From: Fidelibacterota bacterium | GTDB lineage: Bacteria; Fidelibacterota; Fidelibacteria; Fidelibacterales; Fidelibacteraceae | NCBI GenBank assembly: GCA_023134755.1 | Contig: JAGLUM010000019.1 | Coordinates: 1 to 7,998, forward strand | Length of the DNA: 7,998 bases | Direction of reading: 5' to 3' | Shown: piece by piece, positions 1-5,335 of the stretch | How the letters are laid out: each line of letters starts with the position of its first letter | Position numbering within the stretch: position 1 is the first letter of the stretch | Notes under the pieces: generated by a model | What the model was told of the DNA's origin: nothing | Seen by the model: the letters and a program-made list of their open reading frames with translations, nothing else | The model's database searches: none | Made by a program: the position numbers and the translations under genes

Positions 1-827
1 GCTTTCAATAGTTTAATAAAGGCAATACGGGTTGGATTTAGCGACATATTCCGTAAATGCAGTCTGCTTTTCGGCAGCAACAGTCCTGCTGCCACCCAAT
101 AGGCAGCCGATGAGGGATCTCCCGGAACAGCATACTGAAATCCCGGGATAGCACGTCGGAGTATATGAACAGAAATAATATTTTTATTCTTAAAAACAGG
201 GATATGAAACATTTTCATCATGGTTTCGGTATGGTCGCGGGTCGGTAGAGGTTCTTCCACATAGGTTTTCCCCTGTGCCGATAAACCTGCAAAAAGCACA
301 CACGATTTAACCTGCGCGCTCGCAACAGGTAATGTGTAATGAATACCCTTTAATTTTTTCCCGTGAATAGTCATGGGAAGATGTCCTGAATCGGAGCAGA
401 TATCTGCTTCCATTTTTTCCAGTGGTTCAATAATACGTTTCATCGGTCGCGCACTCAAAGATGCATCCCCCACCATGGTTACCGTTATTTTCTCCCTACC
501 AGCCAACAGACCGGATAAAAGGCGCACAGTCGTACCGGAATTACCACAGTTTAAAATACCGTCAAGCGGCTGTGTCCAGCCGTATAAGCCCGGACTATCG
601 ACATCAACCGTAAATTTCCCAAGCTGAAAATGTACACCCAATTTTTGCAGGCACGCAATGGTCGAAAGAGCATCCGAGCCGATATTTAAATGTTTGATCT
701 TTGAACAGCCCTTAGCAACTGCCGCAAACATCAGGGCACGGTGGCTTAAAGACTTATCTCCAGGCAAAGTAATTTGTCCCCGGACCGCGTCAACAGGATA
801 AACGGTTTTTACATGGTGCTCTGTCAT
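1..827 (-). CDS. aroA: 3-phosphoshikimate 1-carboxyvinyltransferase (EPSP synthase), C-terminus cut by window edge
   Basis: EPSP synthase joins phosphoenolpyruvate to shikimate 3-phosphate, the sixth step of the shikimate pathway, in the cytoplasm. About 275 of the usual roughly 430 residues are visible. Motifs seen: LPGDKSLSHR (21-30), GNSGTTVRL (95-103), GDASLSARPMKR (120-131), SAQVK (170-174), TRDHTE (196-201), PGDPSSAA (235-242) and NPTR (264-267). The set GDKS, SAQxK, RxHTE and NxTR is the one described for class II EPSP synthases (Bacillus/Agrobacterium type). The glycine of the GNSGT loop (G98) is kept, unlike the alanine reported for the Agrobacterium CP4 enzyme. The ATG start lies 4 bases after the stop of the tyrA-pheA fusion, with only a weak AAAGAA ribosome site, so translation is probably coupled to the upstream gene. 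Identification is firm; class assignment is by motif only. Confidence 0.96.
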   Translation of the reverse strand, partial: MTEHHVKTVYPVDAVRGQITLPGDKSLSHRALMFAAVAKGCSKIKHLNIGSDALSTIACLQKLGVHFQLGKFTVDVDSPGLYGWTQPLDGILNCGNSGTTVRLLSGLLAGREKITVTMVGDASLSARPMKRIIEPLEKMEADICSDSGHLPMTIHGKKLKGIHYTLPVASAQVKSCVLFAGLSAQGKTYVEEPLPTRDHTETMMKMFHIPVFKNKNIISVHILRRAIPGFQYAVPGDPSSAAYWVAAGLLLPKSRLHLRNMSLNPTRIAFIKLLK

Positions 828-831
828 GATT

Positions 832-2163
832 TTATTCTTTAATTACTGTAACAAAATCTGTTACATTATATTCGAGATCTTGTATTCCCTTCTCTACCAA
901 CCTTAAATTAAATAGATCCACACAGGCTTCTGAAGCAATTACGTAGGCGTTTTCCGGAAGTTGCCCTTCTGACAGCTTGCGTGCGGAGGCAGCAGTGTCC
1001 TCTTCTTCTACAAGGGGGACATTCGGATAATATTTTTTTAAGTAGCTTTTACACTGCCGCAAAGCTTGCGGGTGGGAATGAATGGATTCCGGCTTTGTTT
1101 TATGAACATCCTGCCGGCTCAGTAGACATTGATTTACCAGGAAAGGAAAAAAACCGGAGATTTTACAGCTGTATTTCGCCAATCCCCGGACGGTTTCCAA
1201 AACCATTCCACCTACTGCATTTTGGATTGGCATCAAACCTATCTGGATCAGCCCGAAATCCAATGCATCGTAAACCTTTTCCGCGGTAGTTAAACAAGAT
1301 ATTTTGCCCTTGGGTATATGGTTGTTTTTTAGCCATAATTCCCCAACTTCCTGCGAAAAACTCCCCTCTTCGCCCATAACACCGAGTGTTAGTGGACCCG
1401 CATGCTGCACGTTTTCCTTACGTATATATGCAGAAACATCATGGCTTGCCTTTAAAAAATGTTTAAACATGTTCACCGATTGCGGATTGTACAAGAGCAT
1501 ATCCCGGAACAATCGAGGGCTATCGTTGCTGCAGAAACGTTCTATATCCCGTAGCATACTGTAGCCTCGTGTGGGAGTACTGGTCTGCTGCGGTAATTCC
1601 ATTTTCTTTAGTACATTACCAATAAAATGAGTGACTCCTTGTGAATATGCGATGCTTTTATCATGTTCCTCTGGAGAAATGATCTTTGTAAAAAATGTCC
1701 ATGATTCAAATATTTCGGCCCAAGTTGCAGCTAATTCAGGATATTGTTCCGAAGGCGTTATGATCATTAAATTAATTTGATTTGTATCATAGCTGTCCGG
1801 ACCAAAAAGCGGATGCAGACCCAAATGTTTAATATTTGGAATACCCGCATCCATCCATGCAATGGGGTAAGTTTTTACAGAGGCAGTATCAATGACAGTG
1901 GTATCTGGTGAAAAGCAGGATGCGTTTTCACTTACAAATGCTTCAATGGATGAAATGGGAATGCAGAGAAAAATCACCTCTTGGCTGAGAGCGGTCTTTA
2001 GATTAACGAATTTTGTAAATTTCGGTTCTTTCTGAGAAACTGCAAGATTCTCCTCATAAACAACAACATTGCCGTGCTCTGATAAAATATCAGTCCATAA
2101 TTTGCCAAAGCGTCCGTATCCGATAACAGCAAAGTGTGTGTGTTTTTGTTTAGTTTTTGGCAA
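832..2163 (-). CDS. TyrA-PheA fusion: prephenate dehydrogenase domain plus prephenate dehydratase domain
   Basis: A 443-residue protein with two domains. Residues 10-240 look like prephenate dehydrogenase (prephenate + NAD to 4-hydroxyphenylpyruvate): Rossmann GYGRFG (15-20), acidic residues E37/E38 at the end of the second strand (which favour NAD over NADP), HPLFGPD (117-123) with the family's catalytic histidine H117, and the helical C-terminal part (HD at 167-168, QGVTHF 175-180). Residues 257-441 look like prephenate dehydratase (prephenate to phenylpyruvate): GEEGSFS (264-270), PIQN (312-315), SHPQALRQC (363-371), IQDLEYNVTDF (427-437) with the catalytic-type Thr T435. Two positions differ from the family norm: PIEN is PIQN, and the TRF triad is TDF. 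There is no chorismate mutase domain and no C-terminal ACT domain. The start is TTG, supported by AGGA seven bases upstream and an in-frame stop just before; it overlaps the DAHP synthase gene by 14 bases. Dehydrogenase activity is likely; dehydratase activity is plausible but unproven. Confidence 0.9.
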   Translation of the reverse strand: MPKTKQKHTHFAVIGYGRFGKLWTDILSEHGNVVVYEENLAVSQKEPKFTKFVNLKTALSQEVIFLCIPISSIEAFVSENASCFSPDTTVIDTASVKTYPIAWMDAGIPNIKHLGLHPLFGPDSYDTNQINLMIITPSEQYPELAATWAEIFESWTFFTKIISPEEHDKSIAYSQGVTHFIGNVLKKMELPQQTSTPTRGYSMLRDIERFCSNDSPRLFRDMLLYNPQSVNMFKHFLKASHDVSAYIRKENVQHAGPLTLGVMGEEGSFSQEVGELWLKNNHIPKGKISCLTTAEKVYDALDFGLIQIGLMPIQNAVGGMVLETVRGLAKYSCKISGFFPFLVNQCLLSRQDVHKTKPESIHSHPQALRQCKSYLKKYYPNVPLVEEEDTAASARKLSEGQLPENAYVIASEACVDLFNLRLVEKGIQDLEYNVTDFVTVIKE

Positions 2164-3172
2164 TGGTTTTTCCTATTGCACTTGCAATGATTTCAATTTC
2201 TTTCATAAGGCCGCTGAATTGCTTGGGTAAAAGTGACTGCGGGCCATCTGATAAAGCTTTTTCGGGATTGTTATGTACCTCTACCATAATTCCGTCTGCG
2301 CCCGCTGCTATCGCTGCGCGTGCCATCGGGATTACCAGATCGCGCTGTCCCATCGGATGGCTTGGGTCAACAATGATCGGCAAATGTGATTTCTTCTTGA
2401 CTACCGGTATTGACGATAAATCCAGAGTAAAACGGGTTGATTGTTCAAAAGTCCGGATACCGCGCTCACATAAAATTATTTTTTTATTCCCTTTGCTCGC
2501 AAGATATTCTGCGGAATTCAGCCATTCATCAATAGTTGCAGATAAACCGCGCTTTAACAACAGAGGTTTATTAACATGTGCCAGTTCTTTAAGCAAAGCA
2601 AAATTTTGCATATTCCGGGCGCCAACTTGAATAACATCAACGTATTTTTCAAACAAGGGAATGTCTTTAATTGCCATAATTTCCGATACAACAGGACTGC
2701 CGGTTTCTTCACCCGCTTCATAAAGGTATTTTAGGCCTTCTTCTCCCAGCCCCTGAAAAGCATAAGGAGACGATCGTGGTTTAAACGCACCGCCGCGAAT
2801 GAGATTTGCGCCGCGTTTTATAATATCTTTAGAGATTGTATGTATCATTTCTTCATTCTCAATGGAACACGGACCGGCAATAACAGCGATTTCATTGCCA
2901 CCTATGGTAACATTCCCTATCTTTACTTTTGTATTTCTCGGATGGAAAGTCCGCGAACAAAGTTTATAGGATTCTAAAATACGAAATGCGTTAGAGACAC
3001 CCTCAAAAACCTTAAAATCTTCCGGGAGCAAGCGTTTTGTATCTCCAATGATACCATACACTGTATACTCTTCACCCTGGATGGGATGAAATTCAAAACC
3101 ATGATTTGTTAAATAGTTTTCAACACGCTTTTTTTGCTCTTCACTTGCATTCGATTTGAATACAATAATCAT
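2150..3172 (-). CDS. aroF: 3-deoxy-7-phosphoheptulonate synthase (DAHP synthase), class I-beta with ACT-like N-terminus
   Basis: DAHP synthase condenses phosphoenolpyruvate with erythrose 4-phosphate, the committed step of aromatic amino acid synthesis. At 340 residues it matches the Thermotoga-type I-beta enzymes. Residues 1-70 resemble the ferredoxin-like/ACT-like regulatory domain that binds Tyr or Phe in that type. The barrel follows, with AGPCSIE (99-105), RGGAFKPRSSPY (126-137) and VDPSHPMGQR (268-277). Metal-ligand candidates C102, H272, E298 and D309 fall at the positions I recall for the Thermotoga maritima enzyme. There is no fused chorismate mutase, unlike the AroF-AroQ fusions common in Bacteroidota and Bacillus. 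The ATG start has AAAGGA 8 bases upstream. It sits 12 bases after tsaD and overlaps the tyrA-pheA fusion by 14 bases, so all three are probably cotranscribed. The symbol aroF follows common usage; aroG or aroA(Bs) are used elsewhere. Confidence 0.96.
   Translation of the reverse strand: MIIVFKSNASEEQKKRVENYLTNHGFEFHPIQGEEYTVYGIIGDTKRLLPEDFKVFEGVSNAFRILESYKLCSRTFHPRNTKVKIGNVTIGGNEIAVIAGPCSIENEEMIHTISKDIIKRGANLIRGGAFKPRSSPYAFQGLGEEGLKYLYEAGEETGSPVVSEIMAIKDIPLFEKYVDVIQVGARNMQNFALLKELAHVNKPLLLKRGLSATIDEWLNSAEYLASKGNKKIILCERGIRTFEQSTRFTLDLSSIPVVKKKSHLPIIVDPSHPMGQRDLVIPMARAAIAAGADGIMVEVHNNPEKALSDGPQSLLPKQFSGLMKEIEIIASAIGKTIAKN
2171..2174 (-). promoter_or_regulatory. Ribosome binding site deciding the TTG start of tyrA-pheA
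   Basis: AGGA ends seven bases before the TTG at 2163. A TAG stop lies in frame just upstream of the TTG, and the next in-frame ATG codes for residue 104, past the NAD-binding motif. TTG is therefore the best start even though it is a rare codon. The site lies inside the last codons of the DAHP synthase gene. Confidence 0.7.
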
Positions 3173-3180
3173 ATGTCTAT

Positions 3181-3186
3181 TCCTTT
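3181..3186 (-). promoter_or_regulatory. Ribosome binding site of the DAHP synthase gene
   Basis: AAAGGA is centred about 10 bases before the ATG at 3172 and overlaps the stop codon of tsaD (3187-3185). Ribosomes finishing tsaD would end on this site, which suggests coupled translation. Confidence 0.75.
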
Positions 3187-4201
3187 ATACTAATTTTAAA
3201 TTGGGAATTGCACCAATGTCCAGATTTGAGATCCATCCTTGGCGATAATACATTACACCGGTGGCAGCTATCATGGCAGCATTGTCCGTACAATATTCAA
3301 GGGGGGGATAAAACAATTCAATATTCAAGGTATCTTCCATATTTTTTAATACCGTTCTTAAACGCCGGTTCGCAGCAACACCGCCGGCAATCACTACCTG
3401 TGTGTGTCCTGTGGCGACTATTGCACGGCGAACTTTTTCTTTCAATACATCTACAACCGCTTCCTGAAAACTTGCGGCTATATCCGCTTTTTCTTTATTG
3501 GAAAGCGCATCATGTTTTTTAACATAATTTAAGACAGCAGTTTTCATGCCGCTGAAGCTAAAATCCAGACTATCAGGTTCCAGCAGTGCACGCGGAAAGC
3601 GCACAGCCTTGGGATCCCCGGAATCCGATAAGGTATCAATTACCGGTCCTCCCGGATATCCGATTTTCAATAAACGGGCTGTTTTATCAAAGGATTCTCC
3701 AGCAGCATCATCCCGGGTGGTACCAAGAATAACAAAATCTTTAATTCCTTTTACATCCACCAGCATGGTATGTCCCCCGGAAACCAGCAGACAAAGAAAT
3801 GGAGGCTTCAAATCAGGAAATTCCAGCATCGGCGCATAAAGATGCGCCTCAATATGATTAACGGCAATGAAGGGAATATTTCGTGCCAAGGCAAAACCTT
3901 TGGCATAATTCAGTCCGACTAACAAGGCACCCATCAATCCGGGTCCGTAGGTAACGGCGATTGCATCAATGTCCCGCGGGATGAATTTACATGTTTCAAA
4001 CGCGGAATGCACAACCTGAGAAATCGCATGTTCATGCGCTCTGCTTGCAAGTTCAGGCACAACGCCGCCGTATTTTTTATGTACCATTTGTGAATACACA
4101 ATATGCGACTTTACATCAAATCCCTGCAGGATAGCGGCACTTGTCTCATCACAAGATGATTCAATGCCTAAAATACATGGACTTGTTCCGTTTTTTTTCA
4201 T
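3185..4201 (-). CDS. tsaD: tRNA N6-adenosine threonylcarbamoyltransferase
   Basis: TsaD (Kae1/YgjD/Gcp family) moves the threonylcarbamoyl group from threonylcarbamoyl-AMP onto A37 of tRNAs reading ANN codons, working with TsaB and TsaE, neither of which is in this window. At 338 residues it is full length. Seen: LGIESSCDET (11-20) at the N-terminal nucleotide fold, GGVVPELASR (45-54), TYGPGLMGALLVG (84-96), NHIEAHL (115-121) with metal-binding histidines H116 and H120, SGGHT (141-145), AGESFDKTARLL (167-178), FSFSGMKTA (214-222), GGVAANRRLR (273-282) and CTDNAAM (304-310) with the third metal ligand, probably D306. The ATG overlaps the stop of the ybbR-like gene by four bases (ATGA), with no strong ribosome site of its own, so translation is probably coupled. 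An A8 run at codons 2-4 and a C7 run near residues 299-300 do not break the frame. Confidence 0.98.
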   Translation of the reverse strand: MKKNGTSPCILGIESSCDETSAAILQGFDVKSHIVYSQMVHKKYGGVVPELASRAHEHAISQVVHSAFETCKFIPRDIDAIAVTYGPGLMGALLVGLNYAKGFALARNIPFIAVNHIEAHLYAPMLEFPDLKPPFLCLLVSGGHTMLVDVKGIKDFVILGTTRDDAAGESFDKTARLLKIGYPGGPVIDTLSDSGDPKAVRFPRALLEPDSLDFSFSGMKTAVLNYVKKHDALSNKEKADIAASFQEAVVDVLKEKVRRAIVATGHTQVVIAGGVAANRRLRTVLKNMEDTLNIELFYPPLEYCTDNAAMIAATGVMYYRQGWISNLDIGAIPNLKLV

Positions 4202-5130
4202 CGTTGATTCTTTTTTATAACAATAACTTCAATTTGTTCAGGTATTATATAAATAATATCTAATACCTCATCCGGTGATTTTATTTTTACCGAATAATAA
4301 TTTTTATTTGGGAACCATTGTGTCAGATAATCAAAATACACAAAAAAATCACGCTCCGTGAGAGTCTGAATTTGATTGTTCCCGCCCGTAATACGTAAAC
4401 TTACGGAATTAGGGATAAATTGAATTTCAAGATCATTGGGTTGATTTCGCACTTTAATGGGAATATTTGGAATTAATCGCTCACCTATCATTTCAATATT
4501 AAATTGAACATCAACATATTGAGGGGTCATTTTTACCAGTTCAATATTTGGATTGACCACCAGAATTTTAGAAGAAAAGGAAAGATCAACATTCTCTTTT
4601 TCCAGGGATTCAGTTACAACATAATCCACGGATTTTAAATATTTTTTGGGCCCGCTCAATGTCACCTTGCCGGTTTCAGGAATACCTACCTGAATATATC
4701 CCGGTTTTACTGATATATCTGATATAATGTGGGCAGGAACTTCTTTAGATATTTTATTGTCGATATAAATATCAATACTGTCTGGATATACAATCTCAAG
4801 AAAATTTAGTTCAGATTGTATCATCACTTGATTTGGCCGTTCTTTAAAATATGATTTCAATGACAAGCGCTGATTGTGGGTAATGGTTCCCACGTCCAGA
4901 ATCAGAGAATACTTTGTTGACCATTTCTGAAAGTACAGGATACGCCCCGGACCTTCAACCCTCACTTTAACGGTTTTAGGCAGCGCTTCACCCAGGGTCA
5001 TTTCCGGACGCGGTTCATAAACCGAGAGCGGAAGTTCTATCACAGCTACATATTCTTGTCCGGAGACAATCAATAACCACAATACGATGGCGCCAATGAT
5101 AACTAGAATTTTAGGTAATATATTTTTCAT
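4198..5130 (-). CDS. YbbR-like domain protein, membrane anchored (CdaR-like)
   Basis: A 310-residue protein with one N-terminal membrane segment (about residues 8-24, ILVIIGAIVLWLLIVSG) and a beta-rich remainder expected outside the cytoplasm. The rest divides into about three YbbR-type repeats: 28-124, 126-210 and 215-306. The middle one shows the family pattern best, with VTLSGPKKYLKSVDYV (156-171); the first has VRVEGPGRILYF (56-67). In Firmicutes the YbbR protein CdaR sits beside and regulates the diadenylate cyclase CdaA. Here no cdaA is nearby, so a c-di-AMP role cannot be claimed. It is the first gene after the rpsA terminator and leads an apparent operon; it overlaps tsaD by four bases. 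The ribosome site (GGGAA) is weak. The family call is moderately sure; the biological role is unknown. Confidence 0.75.
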   Translation of the reverse strand: MKNILPKILVIIGAIVLWLLIVSGQEYVAVIELPLSVYEPRPEMTLGEALPKTVKVRVEGPGRILYFQKWSTKYSLILDVGTITHNQRLSLKSYFKERPNQVMIQSELNFLEIVYPDSIDIYIDNKISKEVPAHIISDISVKPGYIQVGIPETGKVTLSGPKKYLKSVDYVVTESLEKENVDLSFSSKILVVNPNIELVKMTPQYVDVQFNIEMIGERLIPNIPIKVRNQPNDLEIQFIPNSVSLRITGGNNQIQTLTERDFFVYFDYLTQWFPNKNYYSVKIKSPDEVLDIIYIIPEQIEVIVIKKNQR

Positions 5131-5165
5131 AAAATTTCCCGATAATTTGTAAATTTATAAATAAT

Positions 5166-5181
5166 ATTGCGATTTCACAAT
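5166..5181. repeat. Short imperfect inverted repeat before the ybbR-like gene
   Basis: On the minus strand ATTGTGA-AA-TCGCAAT is a palindrome with one mismatch. As RNA it could form a 6-bp hairpin with one G-U pair and an AAAT loop, about 35 bases before the start codon. It could be an operator half-site pair or chance in AT-rich DNA; no regulator is known. Confidence 0.35.
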
Positions 5182-5182
5182 T

Positions 5183-5197
5183 TAAAATAATATATCA
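5183..5197. repeat. 15-bp direct repeat, copy nearest the ybbR-like gene
   Basis: Minus-strand TGATATATTATTTTA, identical to the copy at 5240-5254, with starts 57 bases apart. It may be a duplicated -10 region or a regulator binding site. Its AT-only core lowers the weight of the match. Confidence 0.5.
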
Positions 5198-5239
5198 AAC
5201 TCCTTTTGCTTTCTAAATGACAATTTATAAGTAAAAAAG

Positions 5240-5254
5240 TAAAATAATATATCA
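5240..5254. repeat. 15-bp direct repeat, copy nearest the rpsA terminator
   Basis: Minus-strand TGATATATTATTTTA, identical over all 15 bases to the copy at 5183-5197. The flanking bases differ (AA before and CTTT after here, TT before and AATTG after in the other), so the match is limited to these 15 bases. Confidence 0.5.
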
Positions 5255-5284
5255 TTTTGTGCCATAATTTTAAAATCATTGGAA

Positions 5285-5313
5285 TAAAAAAAGCCACTCT
5301 ATCTGGAGTGGCT
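5285..5313 (-). terminator. Intrinsic terminator of the cmk-rpsA transcript
   Basis: On the minus strand AGCCACTC and GAGTGGCT form a perfect 8-bp stem (5313-5306 with 5299-5292) around a 6-base loop, followed at once by a run of T (5291-5286). It begins 22 bases after the rpsA stop. This is a textbook rho-independent terminator and separates rpsA from the ybbR-led gene set. The other strand lacks a proper T run, so it acts in the rpsA direction. Confidence 0.9.
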
Positions 5314-5335
5314 GTATATAATAAAGAACTAAGCC

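Larger units (their letters stand above)
5131..5280 (-). promoter_or_regulatory. AT-rich leader and probable promoter region of the ybbR-tsaD-aroF-tyrA/pheA-aroA operon
   Basis: This 150-base stretch between the rpsA terminator and the ybbR-like start has no gene. It must hold the promoter if the five downstream genes are not served by read-through. Reading the minus strand, TGATATATT occurs at 5254-5246 and at 5197-5189. Both fit an extended -10 element (TGnTATAAT with one mismatch), but neither has a convincing -35 at the normal distance. High AT content makes chance matches likely. Confidence 0.4.

Noticed and set aside
373..627. Plus-strand open frame within aroA
   Set aside because: The minus-strand frame here codes for conserved EPSP synthase motifs; this frame has no recognisable content or ribosome site.
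2157..2630. 157-residue plus-strand open frame opposite DAHP synthase
   Set aside because: Lies opposite the metal-ligand region of DAHP synthase and shows no domain of its own.
3301..3307. C7 run (minus strand) near the end of tsaD as a frameshift
   Set aside because: Conserved residues are in the same frame on both sides (FYPPLEY then CTDNAAM), so no frameshift is needed.
4191..4198. A8 run at codons 2-4 of tsaD as a possible slippage or frameshift site
   Set aside because: The tsaD frame is intact with conserved motifs from residue 11 onward, and a homopolymer alone is not evidence of programmed slippage.
5174..5206. Possible leader peptide: AAAAGGAG followed by a TTG-initiated 7-codon frame
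   Set aside because: Spacing between the ribosome-site-like bases and TTG is too short, and the peptide holds no run of Phe, Tyr or Trp expected for aromatic attenuation.
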